From positions 1 through 19,124 of the forward strand of contig JADLFM010000232.1 in the NCBI GenBank assembly GCA_020845495.1: DNA of 19,124 nucleotides, written 5' to 3'. The position numbers were made by a program, and so were the translations under genes. Positions 12,461 to 19,124 of the stretch are shown piece by piece (positions within the stretch are counted from its first letter, which is position 1; the number at the start of each line of letters is the position of its first letter). The DNA is from Chloroflexota bacterium (GTDB taxonomy: Bacteria > Chloroflexota > UBA6077 > JACCZL01). Below the pieces are notes generated by a model. It had not been told where the DNA came from and ran no database searches. It was given only the letters and a program-made list of their open reading frames with translations.

Positions 12461-14452
12461 ATGGCGGACAGTCCGGCGACGAAGCAGGGCAACACGGGCG
12501 GCGGCGACGGTATCGCGTGGCGGCCGAGCGCGACGGACCTGGAGCGCAGCCGTCTGCTCCACTTCATGAAGCGCCACGGTATCAAGGATCTGCCCGAACT
12601 GCTGCGCCGCTCGACCGACGACCTCGACTGGTTCTGGCGCGCCGTCTCCGACGATCTCGACCTGGAGTGGTACCGGCCGTTCGAGCAGGTCGTGGATACC
12701 TCGCGCGGCATCGCCTGGTCAACTTGGTGGGTCGGCGGCCAGTTCAACTACGTCCACAACGCCCTGGACAAGCACGTCCTGACCGGCCGCCGCAACAAGC
12801 TGGCCCTGATCTGGGAAGGCGAGGACAGCGAGAAGCGGACGTTCACTTACTGGGAGCTGTGGGTCGAGACGAACCGGCTCGCCAACGCGCTGCGGCAGCT
12901 TGGCGTCGGCAAAGGCGACCGCGTCGGCATCTACATGCCGATGGTCCCCGAAGTCTGCATCGCCTCGCTGGCCTGCTCGAAGGTCGGGGCGATCTTCACA
13001 CCGATCTTCTCCGGCTACGCCGCGCAAGCCATCGCCGCCCGTTTGAACGACAGCGGCGCGAAGCTGCTGATCACCGCCGACGGCTTCTACCGACGTGGCC
13101 GCATGCTGTCGATGAAGGCGACCGCCGACGAGGCCGTCGCGCAGTCGCCGTCTGTCGAGCATGTCGTGGTCTTCCAGCGGCTCGGCCAGCAGGCCGGGCG
13201 GGAGACGCCGTGGCAGGCTGGCCGCGACCACTGGTGGCATGAGCTGCTGTCGTCCCAGCCGCGCACCTACGACACCGAGCGCACGGACCCCGAAGACCCG
13301 TACATGCTGATCTACACGTCGGGCACGACGGGCCGGCCGAAGGGCGCCGTCCACGTCCACGGCGGCTTCCCGATCAAATCGGCCCAGGACATGGCCCACT
13401 GCTTCGACGTGGGCGACCAGGACATCATCTTCTGGTTCACGGACATGGGCTGGATGATGGGTCCGTGGCTCTTCGAGGGCGCGCTGATGCTCGGTGCGAC
13501 GGCCCTCTGCTACGAGGGCAGCCCGGACTACCCGCGGCCGGACCGCGTCTGGCAGCTGGTCGAGCGGTACGGCGTGACGGTACTCGGCATCGCGCCGACC
13601 GCCATCCGCGCGCTGATGCCGCTCGGCTCGGAGTGGGTCACGAAGCATGATCTGTCGTCGTTGCGCGTCTTGGGCGGGACCGGCGAGCCTTGGAACCCCG
13701 AGCCGTGGCGCTGGTACTTCGAGCAGGTCGGCGGCGGCCGTTGCCCGATCGTCAACTACAGCGGCGGCACCGAGATCGGCGGCGGCATCGTCGGCTGCCA
13801 CACCATCCACCCGCTCAAAGTCTGCTCGTTCGCCGGGCCGGTGCCGGGGATGGCCGCCGACGTGATCGACGAGGCCGGCAATTCGGTGCGCGGGTCCGTG
13901 GGCGAACTGGCCATCCGCAAGCCCTGGCCGGGCATGACGCGCGGCTTCTGGCAGGATCCCGAGCGCTACCTGGAGACGTACTGGTCGCGCCACCCGGACA
14001 TCTGGGTGCACGGCGATTGGGCCACCGTGGACGAGGACGGCTTCTGGTTCATTCAAGGGCGCTCTGACGACACGCTCAAGGTGGCCGGCAAGCGACTCGG
14101 GCCGGCCGAGGTCGAGTCGGCGGCCGTCGGGCACCCGGCCGTGGCCGAGGCCGCCGCCATCGGCGTGCCGCACGACGTGAAGGGCGAGACGGTCGTCCTG
14201 TTCGTCATCCTCAACGCAGGACATGAGCCGACCGACGCGCTTCGCGAGGCGATCAAGGACGCCGTGGCCGCCGAGCTTGGCCGCCCGCTCCGTCCCGACG
14301 CCGTCCGCTTCGTGTCGGACATTCCGCGCACGCGCAACGCCAAGATCATGCGACGGGTGATCCGCGCGAAGCACCTCGGCGCGACGGATCTGGGCGACCT
14401 CTCCGGCCTCGACAACCCGGCCGCCATCGACGAGATCGGCCGTGCGCGGTAG
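12461..14452 (+). CDS. Acetyl-CoA-synthetase-like acyl-CoA ligase (AMP-forming)
   Basis: A 663-residue ANL-superfamily enzyme that activates a carboxylic acid with ATP and joins it to CoA. The N-terminal ACS-type cap is present (WFWRAVSDDLDLEW, 57-70). Core motifs: YTSGTTGRPKG (285-295), NYSGGTEIGG (432-441), HGDWATVDEDGFW (517-529), GRSDDTLKVAGKRLGP (533-548) and the C-terminal catalytic Lys628 in RNAKIMRR, the residue acetylated in true Acs. True acetyl-CoA synthetases carry a TWWQTETGG motif whose second Trp closes the acyl pocket; here the place reads YSGGTEIGG, so that Trp is Gly435. A substrate larger than acetate is likely (inference). The chosen ATG has AGGGAG at 11 bases; an ATG at 12386 would add 25 residues without homology features. 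It is followed after 9 bp by a kinase gene. Confidence 0.9.
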   Translation: MADSPATKQGNTGGGDGIAWRPSATDLERSRLLHFMKRHGIKDLPELLRRSTDDLDWFWRAVSDDLDLEWYRPFEQVVDTSRGIAWSTWWVGGQFNYVHNALDKHVLTGRRNKLALIWEGEDSEKRTFTYWELWVETNRLANALRQLGVGKGDRVGIYMPMVPEVCIASLACSKVGAIFTPIFSGYAAQAIAARLNDSGAKLLITADGFYRRGRMLSMKATADEAVAQSPSVEHVVVFQRLGQQAGRETPWQAGRDHWWHELLSSQPRTYDTERTDPEDPYMLIYTSGTTGRPKGAVHVHGGFPIKSAQDMAHCFDVGDQDIIFWFTDMGWMMGPWLFEGALMLGATALCYEGSPDYPRPDRVWQLVERYGVTVLGIAPTAIRALMPLGSEWVTKHDLSSLRVLGGTGEPWNPEPWRWYFEQVGGGRCPIVNYSGGTEIGGGIVGCHTIHPLKVCSFAGPVPGMAADVIDEAGNSVRGSVGELAIRKPWPGMTRGFWQDPERYLETYWSRHPDIWVHGDWATVDEDGFWFIQGRSDDTLKVAGKRLGPAEVESAAVGHPAVAEAAAIGVPHDVKGETVVLFVILNAGHEPTDALREAIKDAVAAELGRPLRPDAVRFVSDIPRTRNAKIMRRVIRAKHLGATDLGDLSGLDNPAAIDEIGRAR

Positions 14453-14461
14453 CCGACACTG

Positions 14462-16414
14462 ATGCTGAACTCAGGCGACCGCATCGGGCGCTACCGGATC
14501 GTCGAGGAGCTTGGCCGGGGCGGCATGGCCACCGTCTACAAGGCCCTCCAGACGGGCCTCGACCGCTACGTTGCGCTGAAAGTGCTGCCGGCCCAGGCGG
14601 CAGTCGATCGCGAGTTTCAGGAGCGGTTCCAGCGCGAGGCGATGATGATCGCCAGCCTGCGCCACCCGAACATCCTGACCATCTTCGACTACGGAACCGA
14701 CGACGGCCACACTTACCTCGTCAGCGAGCTGGTGGCCGGCGGTACGTTGTCTGACCGCCTCGGGAGGCCGCTCGCGGTCCCTGAGGTGGTGTCGGTGCTG
14801 GAGCCGATAGCCTCGGCGCTGGACTACGCCCATCAGCGCGGCATCATCCACCGCGACGTGAAGCCGTCCAACATCCTGCTGGCCGAGGATGGCCGTCCGG
14901 TCCTGGCCGACTTCGGCATCGCCCGGATGATGGACAGCAGTTCCGGGCTGACGATGGTCGGGAAGGTGGTCGGCACGCCGGCCTACATGGCCCCGGAGCA
15001 GGCGCGTGGCGCGGCCACCGACGCCGCCGTTGACCGCTACGCGCTCGGGATCGTCGCCTACGAGATGCTGACCGGGCGGGTGCCGTTCGTGGCCGAGACG
15101 ACCCACGCCGTCCTCTTCGCCCAGGTCAGCCAGCCGCCGCCCCCGCCGAGCGCACGGAACCCGCGGGTCGGCGCAGTGACCGAGGCGGCGCTGCTGCGAA
15201 TGCTCGCGAAGTCGCCGTCCGACCGCTTCCCGACAGCCGTGGCGTTCGTCGAGGCGCTTCAGCGGCCGTCGAGCACCGACGACGCCGGACGAGCGACGAC
15301 CGCCCTGCCGGCCGCGACCGGGACGCCCACGCCTCCGCCATCCACGGCGGTCCACACGCCAGAGCCCACGGCGCGCGCGTCCAGTGGGGCGCATATCCCG
15401 GCGCGCACCGAGGCTTCGCCAGCGCGACACGACAGGGCCAGCCTGCCGCCATTGGGGGTGGCCGCCCCGACTCAACTCACAACACCACCGCCCGGCGCGG
15501 CTTCGCCGCCGAGTCGCACGAGGCGAAGCGCGGTGATTGGGCTGGGCGCCGTCGCACTGGTGGCGCTGGGAGCGGCCGGCAGCCGCATGCTCCTGCTCGG
15601 CGCTCGCAGCCGAGACCGCGACGATTCGCCGGACGGCCAGCCCATCGCCGGCGCTGCGACTGCTCCTCCGGGAGCTGGAACCGCTGCGCCGGCCCGTCCG
15701 ACGCTCGACAGCCTCCCGAAGCCGACCGCTCCTGCCGCCACGCGTGTCGCCGACGCCGTCACGCCGACGCCACGCCCGGTCGGGCCGCCGGCCGGCGCGT
15801 CGTCGCCAGCGCCCGGCTCGACGCCTGCCGTCGTCTACGGCACGCCGCCGCCGGGGACCGGCTCGCCCGGACCGGTCGTGGCCGCGCCGGCCCTGCAATC
15901 CTGGGCCAAGATCGGCAGCCCGTCAGCCACCTGGAGCGTCAGCCCGGGCAACATCGCGACCGCTCGGGCGACCGATGGCGGCGCGATGCTCGTCTCGCAG
16001 GCGTCGTTCACGGATGTCGAGATCCTGGGCGAGCTTTCGACGCCGAACCGGGAAGCGAGCCTCGCAGTGCGGGTGCAGGATGCCGAGAACGCCTACCTGG
16101 GCGTTTTCGTGCCCGAGGGCGCGCCGCAGCTCAAGGGGCGAAACGGCGGCGTCGGCCTCTTCAAGCTGACGAACGGCTCGATGTCGCCGCTGGCTCTCAG
16201 CCGGCTGCCGGCGATGGTCCAGGTCCGCGACACGGTGCGGCTCCGCCTCGCGGCTCACGGCCAGACGCTGACGCTCTTCCTGAACAGTCGTGAAGTCGCC
16301 CGCGTCTCCGACGCGACGTTCGCCGAGGGAAAGGTCGGCCTGCGCGTCTTCGCCGACGCCGAAGGCCCCTGCGACGCGACGTTCGCCAACATCCGGGTCG
16401 GCCTCAACACCTGA
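14462..16414 (+). CDS. Transmembrane Ser/Thr protein kinase (PknB type) with outside concanavalin-like domain
   Basis: A 650-residue receptor-like Hanks kinase. The kinase domain (about 10-267) is intact: LGRGGMATVY (17-26), VALK with Lys40, HRDVKPSN (130-137, Asp132), ADFG (149-152) and YMAPE (175-179). Residues 268-353 are a Pro/Thr/Ala-rich linker, a single membrane helix spans about 355-378 (IGLGAVALVALGAAG), and a second Pro-rich stalk runs to about 475. The last 170 residues (477-650) form a beta-rich domain resembling the DUF1080/concanavalin-like lectin fold (VRVQDAENAYLGVFV, LRLAAHGQTLTLFLNSREV, KVGLRVFA), placed outside the cell; it may bind a carbohydrate, which is inferred. There are no PASTA repeats. 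The start follows the ligase stop by 9 bp with no good ribosome site, so translation is probably coupled. Confidence 0.93.
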   Translation: MLNSGDRIGRYRIVEELGRGGMATVYKALQTGLDRYVALKVLPAQAAVDREFQERFQREAMMIASLRHPNILTIFDYGTDDGHTYLVSELVAGGTLSDRLGRPLAVPEVVSVLEPIASALDYAHQRGIIHRDVKPSNILLAEDGRPVLADFGIARMMDSSSGLTMVGKVVGTPAYMAPEQARGAATDAAVDRYALGIVAYEMLTGRVPFVAETTHAVLFAQVSQPPPPPSARNPRVGAVTEAALLRMLAKSPSDRFPTAVAFVEALQRPSSTDDAGRATTALPAATGTPTPPPSTAVHTPEPTARASSGAHIPARTEASPARHDRASLPPLGVAAPTQLTTPPPGAASPPSRTRRSAVIGLGAVALVALGAAGSRMLLLGARSRDRDDSPDGQPIAGAATAPPGAGTAAPARPTLDSLPKPTAPAATRVADAVTPTPRPVGPPAGASSPAPGSTPAVVYGTPPPGTGSPGPVVAAPALQSWAKIGSPSATWSVSPGNIATARATDGGAMLVSQASFTDVEILGELSTPNREASLAVRVQDAENAYLGVFVPEGAPQLKGRNGGVGLFKLTNGSMSPLALSRLPAMVQVRDTVRLRLAAHGQTLTLFLNSREVARVSDATFAEGKVGLRVFADAEGPCDATFANIRVGLNT

Positions 16415-16553
16415 AACCTGGCGGCGGCGACATCTGGAGGGCACGTGTCCTCGGATTCGGGCGTTGCAGCGCGACCTCCAGGCGCTCCAGCCCCCGGAAG
16501 ATCGGGTTGGGGCGCCACAAAGTCGGCCGCGGCTGCTCGACACGTCGCGGCGT
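16404..16553 (-). pseudogene. Possible C-terminal remnant of a cytochrome P450
   Basis: On the minus strand the stretch 16404-16553 reads without a stop and includes LWRPNPIFRGLERLEVAL, a pattern like the final beta strands of bacterial P450s (WRP...RGLxxLPV). An in-frame stop (16554-16556) lies just before it, and another frame further upstream reads ALRLGVPS, similar to the LRLAVPP that precedes this region in P450s. Its end overlaps the kinase stop by a few bases. This is pattern memory on a short fragment, and the likeness may be chance. Confidence 0.2.
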
Positions 16554-16632
16554 TCAGCGGGCCTCTGGCGATGGTCGTGCGCGTCGATGGTACGCCCAGC
16601 CGTAGCGCGCGGATCACTCGATCCCCGTACCG

Positions 16633-17526
16633 CTAGCGGGTCAGCGCGATCAGCAGGACGCCTGCGACGCTGACCCCCATGCCGAGCACCAGCCTGACGG
16701 TCAGCACCTCTCCAAGCCAGAGGACCGCCATCGTGGCCGAGAAGATCGGGGAGGCCGACGAGAGCGCCGCCGTCCGCGCCGCCCCGATCAGGTCAACCGA
16801 CCAGAGGAACAGGGTGGCCGAGAACAGCGTGAGGATGCCCGAGACGACGAGCCACCCGGCGGTATCGCGGGTCAGTACCAGCTTGCGCCCATCGAGCCGA
16901 CCCAATCGGTTCGCCACCAGCAGCAGCACGCACGCCGCCACGGGCAGGCGCAGCGTCGACGCCAGGACAGCGTCGATCTCCTGCAAGGCCGGCCGCACGA
17001 TGACCGTCGAGATCGCCCAGCCGACGGCCGCTACCAGCGACAGCCCGACCCCAGCTGCGAAACTCCCGACCAGCCCGGCTGACGGCGACGTTGGAGCCTG
17101 GTCGGTGGTGATGAGCCAGACGCCGACGCCGATCACCACGACCCCGCCGACCAGCCACAGCGTGACCGGCTCGCCCAGCCAGAGCACGGCGAGCAGGGCC
17201 GTGACGAGCGGATGACAGCCGGCGATGGGCGCGGCGCGCGCTACCCCGATCCGCCGCATCCCCTCGTAAAACGCGGTGTCTCCCAGGGCGAACCCGCACA
17301 GCACTGACCCGAACAGGAACACGAACGCCAGCGGGTTGACCCGCGACAGGTCGGTCTGCCCGAGGGTCCACGGCAGCAGTGCCAGCATGCCGACGGAGGC
17401 GATGATGATGCGGAGCGCGTTGTACCAGACGGCCGGCATCGAACGTGAGATGTGGCGCGCCATCACGGTGGTGCTGGCCCAGCCGAGGGCGGCCGCCAGA
17501 CTTACGAGGTCTCCCCAGGCGAGCAT
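16633..17526 (-). CDS. EamA/DMT-superfamily transporter
   Basis: A 297-residue inner-membrane protein with two EamA halves and about ten hydrophobic segments, for example LVSLAAALGWASTTV (7-21), ALRIIIASVGMLALLPW (37-53), VTLWLVGGVVVIGVGVWLI (121-139) and the second-half counterparts up to SVAGVLLIAL. Each half ends with the family motif around LLAVLWLGEPV (111-121) and TMAVLWLGEVL (265-275). The family exports or exchanges small metabolites such as amino acids, nucleosides or nucleotide sugars; the substrate cannot be predicted. The ATG at 17526 starts directly at the first membrane helix; it has no clear ribosome site. A TTG at 17604 would add 26 polar residues without family likeness. A short reading frame with a good ribosome site ends 13 bases upstream and may couple translation. 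Confidence 0.9.
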   Translation of the reverse strand: MLAWGDLVSLAAALGWASTTVMARHISRSMPAVWYNALRIIIASVGMLALLPWTLGQTDLSRVNPLAFVFLFGSVLCGFALGDTAFYEGMRRIGVARAAPIAGCHPLVTALLAVLWLGEPVTLWLVGGVVVIGVGVWLITTDQAPTSPSAGLVGSFAAGVGLSLVAAVGWAISTVIVRPALQEIDAVLASTLRLPVAACVLLLVANRLGRLDGRKLVLTRDTAGWLVVSGILTLFSATLFLWSVDLIGAARTAALSSASPIFSATMAVLWLGEVLTVRLVLGMGVSVAGVLLIALTR

Positions 17527-17539
17527 CGTCGAGCCGCCG

Positions 17540-17656
17540 CTACGAGCAGATGCAGGACGGGCGGCGTCTGAACTCGCTGGCGCGGCCGGCCACGTCCTGG
17601 GCAAACACAGTCGGGGCGGCCGGCTGTCGTCGCCGGCCGCCGGAGGCGGTCGTCAT
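17540..17656 (-). CDS. Possible 38-residue leader peptide before the EamA gene
   Basis: Starting with ATG at 17656 and preceded by GAAGGGG six bases upstream, this frame encodes 38 residues, Arg-rich, ending in a CICS tail. It stops 13 bases before the EamA ATG, which itself lacks a ribosome site. Such an arrangement could deliver ribosomes to the transporter gene by translational coupling. The peptide has no recognisable domain. GC-rich DNA makes short frames cheap, so confidence is low. Confidence 0.25.
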   Translation of the reverse strand: MTTASGGRRRQPAAPTVFAQDVAGRASEFRRRPSCICS

Positions 17657-17817
17657 CGCAATCCCCTTCGTCGCGCCGGCCCCGTGCCCGCTTCGGCGAC
17701 GGCTCCCAGCCGGCGGGAGAGAGGATAGCGGTTTTGGGGAGGGATAGTGAGCGCTCCTCGCGCCGAAGCGCACGCAGCCGGGAGCTACTCGGTCACGGGG
17801 AAGATCGCGATCCGGGG

Positions 17818-18225
17818 CTACTGGCGGCCGTCGCGAACCTGGAACGTCCGTGAGCTTCGACCGACCTCCTTGCCCTTCTTGTTGACCACCTTGACCTTCG
17901 CGATGGCGTCCCCGACAACCGACCGCCGCTCAGGCACGTCGAAGAGCAGCTCGCAGACGCCCTTGCTGTTCGACTGGACATCGTCCGGCGAGTCTGCGTT
18001 GCCGTCAGCGTATTTGACCTTCAACTGACAGGTCAGGCCTTCGTCGTGGACCTCCACGCGGACGCTGACCCGCTCCTTGCCGCGCTTCACCCGTCCGATC
18101 TCGTCAATGTCGATGTCGCCCGACTCGGCGTTCAGCGAGCCGCCGTACAGCGCCGGCAGCGCGAGCGGCGCGAGCACGATCCCGATGACGAGCGCCCGGC
18201 GCAGGCGGCCGATCAGCGCGTCCAT
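17818..18225 (-). CDS. Small exported protein of unknown function
   Basis: A 135-residue precursor. The N-terminus has basic residues and a hydrophobic core (ALVIGIVLAPLALPALYGG, 11-29), a signal peptide or N-terminal anchor with possible cleavage around residue 33. The rest is charged and beta-rich: VSVRVEVHDEGLTCQLKVKY (53-72), a SNSKGVCELLFDVP section and a final IAKVKVVNKKGKEVGRSSRT strand pair. Cys66 and Cys91 could form a disulfide. The layout suggests one immunoglobulin-like or similar beta-sandwich domain, but I recognise no family. The ATG at 18225 has GGAGGT five bases upstream; in-frame starts further up would place 30 Arg-rich residues ahead of the signal and are rejected. It is divergent from the GNAT gene and 291 bp upstream of the EamA gene. 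Confidence 0.72.
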   Translation of the reverse strand: MDALIGRLRRALVIGIVLAPLALPALYGGSLNAESGDIDIDEIGRVKRGKERVSVRVEVHDEGLTCQLKVKYADGNADSPDDVQSNSKGVCELLFDVPERRSVVGDAIAKVKVVNKKGKEVGRSSRTFQVRDGRQ

Positions 18226-18230
18226 GAGCC

Positions 18231-18236
18231 ACCTCC
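18231..18236 (-). promoter_or_regulatory. Ribosome binding site of the small exported protein
   Basis: Read on the minus strand this is GGAGGT, five bases before the ATG at 18225. It selects that start over upstream in-frame codons. Confidence 0.75.
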
Positions 18237-18435
18237 GAATGCGGACTGGGTGCGATGTGGGCGCACCCATACCCATTCTCGGGCGGCGCCTGCCGTCCGA
18301 GCGCGAGGCAGACATAACGGCTGGGTCTCAACCGCGACACGCGCACGTCACAGATTCGGCTCATCGCCGGGCACACGGGCGGTCGACGTGGCGCGATCTC
18401 TCGGCTATCGTCTCCAGCAATCAGCACCATCAGAC

Positions 18436-18440
18436 GGAGG
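18436..18440 (+). promoter_or_regulatory. Ribosome binding site supporting the GTG start of the acetyltransferase
   Basis: GGAGG lies nine bases before the GTG at 18450. It supports a non-ATG start that also matches the usual N-terminus of the family. Confidence 0.7.
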
Positions 18441-18449
18441 CGGTTCGTC

Positions 18450-18968
18450 GTGCCCACCCTGCCAGCCATCACCCGCCATGCGCGACCAGAGGATGCCGCC
18501 GCGATTGCCGAGATCTACAACCAGGGCATCGAGGAGCGCATCGCCACGTTTGAGACGGAGCCGCGCTCGCCCGAGGACATCCTGGCGGCACTGGCAGACC
18601 GTGGCACGCGCTTTCCGACGGTCGTGGCCGAGCGTGACGGGAAGATCGTGGCCTGGGCCTCCGCCAGCCTGTACCGCACGCGCCCATGCTACGCTGGCAT
18701 CGGCGAGTATTCAGTCTACGTCCACCGTGCTGCGCGCGGCACCGGAGCCGGCAAGATCGTGCTCGAAGCGCTGTTCACAGCGTCAGAGCAGGCCGGCCTC
18801 TGGAAGCTGGTCTCGCGAATCTTCCCGCAGAACGTCGCGAGCCTGGCGCTCTGCCGGGCCACCGGCTTCCGCGAGGTCGGCGTGTATCGGCGGCACGGCA
18901 AGCTCGACGGCGAGTGGCGCGATTGCGTGATCGTCGAAAAGCTGCTGGGCGAGGCCGCGGAAGCGTAG
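18450..18968 (+). CDS. GNAT N-acetyltransferase, phosphinothricin/ArsN1 type
   Basis: A 172-residue cytoplasmic acetyltransferase. It opens with IRHA-like ITRHARPEDAAAIAEIYNQGI, typical of the phosphinothricin acetyltransferase branch, keeps TFETEPRS (33-40), and has the acetyl-CoA loop RGTGAG (96-101) after YSVYVHRAA. The C-terminal block NVASLALCRATGFREVGVY (128-146) and RRHGKLDGEWRDCVIVEKLL (147-166) closely resembles ArsN1 proteins, which acetylate phosphinothricin-like or arsinothricin-like amino-acid analogues. No ars genes lie nearby, so arsenic resistance is not supported by context; methionine sulfoximine or phosphinothricin detoxification, or an unrelated amine substrate, is as likely. 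Those compounds inhibit glutamine synthetase, which is also encoded in the window 12 kb away, probably by coincidence. Confidence 0.9.
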   Translation: MPTLPAITRHARPEDAAAIAEIYNQGIEERIATFETEPRSPEDILAALADRGTRFPTVVAERDGKIVAWASASLYRTRPCYAGIGEYSVYVHRAARGTGAGKIVLEALFTASEQAGLWKLVSRIFPQNVASLALCRATGFREVGVYRRHGKLDGEWRDCVIVEKLLGEAAEA

Positions 18969-19124
18969 ATCCCATCGAGCGACCCTCACCCCCCGGATCT
19001 CAGTACCCGACAGTTTTCCTGGTCAGGTGAAAGGGAGGGAGAGGTGAGGGGAGAGGGGAACGAAGTGGAGGCGTGCGCGGTCGAGCCAGCGGAGGCCGAG
19101 TGAGAAGAGGCTGAGCGTCCGTCG
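18969..19124. other. Repeat-like right edge, no gene seen
   Basis: After the acetyltransferase the sequence has CCCTCACCCCCCGG (18983-18996), close to the outer end of the repeat at 6595-6707, and later a G-rich run (about 19030-19058) rich in GGGAG and GGTGAGG that could pair with it. It is probably a decayed or truncated copy of a palindromic repeat. No open frame looks real before the window ends. Confidence 0.4.

Noticed and set aside
12719..14374. 551-residue minus-strand frame opposite the acyl-CoA ligase
   Set aside because: It is His/Arg/Asp-rich with no motif and mirrors the codon bias of the ligase, whose motifs are complete.
14471..15898. 475-residue minus-strand frame opposite the kinase
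   Set aside because: Arg/Gly/His-rich antisense product of GC-rich codons; the plus-strand kinase motifs are intact.
17527..17604. TTG start giving the EamA protein 26 extra residues
   Set aside because: The added residues are polar and unlike the family, whose proteins begin at the first membrane helix.
18450..18968. Arsenic-resistance locus
   Set aside because: The acetyltransferase resembles ArsN1, but no other ars gene is present, so only the enzyme family can be claimed.

Overview
The window is high-GC bacterial chromosome (strong G/C at third codon positions, long antisense open frames everywhere). Gene content and the abundance of hairpin-forming intergenic repeats fit a free-living soil or thermophile-type bacterium of Chloroflexota, or less likely Actinomycetota. 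This placement is an inference from style and from a eukaryotic-type (GSII) glutamine synthetase plus an actinobacterial-looking AAA+/VWA gene pair; there is no rRNA or phylogenetic marker in the window. I saw no tRNA, rRNA, CRISPR array, transposase, phage or plasmid gene.

Layout, left to right. (1) 185-3872, minus strand: three tightly packed genes read GH31 glycosidase, then CorA-type Mg/Co channel, then crotonase-fold enoyl-CoA hydratase/isomerase, with 17-bp gaps. (2) 4065-6482, plus strand: M20 amidohydrolase, then GSII glutamine synthetase preceded by a paired palindrome that looks like an operator. (3) 6483-6737: convergent spacer with a perfect 32-bp palindrome and a 47-bp-arm inverted repeat. 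(4) 6738-10475, minus strand: MoxR/ChlI-like AAA+ ATPase followed by a large VWA protein, separated by a repeat-filled 312-bp spacer. (5) 10725-11141 plus, a small secreted protein; 11186-11926 minus, a HEAT-repeat protein. (6) 11927-12460: a spacer with a second hairpin repeat containing a 40-bp tandem array. (7) 12461-16414, plus strand: an acetyl-CoA-synthetase-like acyl-CoA ligase 9 bp upstream of a membrane Ser/Thr kinase with an outside concanavalin-like domain. (8) 16633-18225, minus strand: an EamA/DMT transporter and a small exported protein. (9) 18450-18968, plus: a GNAT acetyltransferase of the PAT/ArsN1 type. The last 156 bases are repeat-like and gene-free.

Most genes are ordinary metabolism and housekeeping. 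The closest thing to an incompletely described system is the AAA+/VWA pair. Its ATPase has Asn where the Walker B Asp is expected, and its VWA partner has an intact MIDAS behind a long Gln/Met-rich helical region. The pair resembles, from memory, the poorly characterised mycobacterial Rv0958/Rv0959 pair, so it is probably a widespread family rather than unique here. Other notable points are two related inverted-repeat elements (8886-9041 and 12163-12341), the paired palindromes before glutamine synthetase, and an acyl-CoA ligase that lacks the Trp which confines true acetyl-CoA synthetases to short acids.
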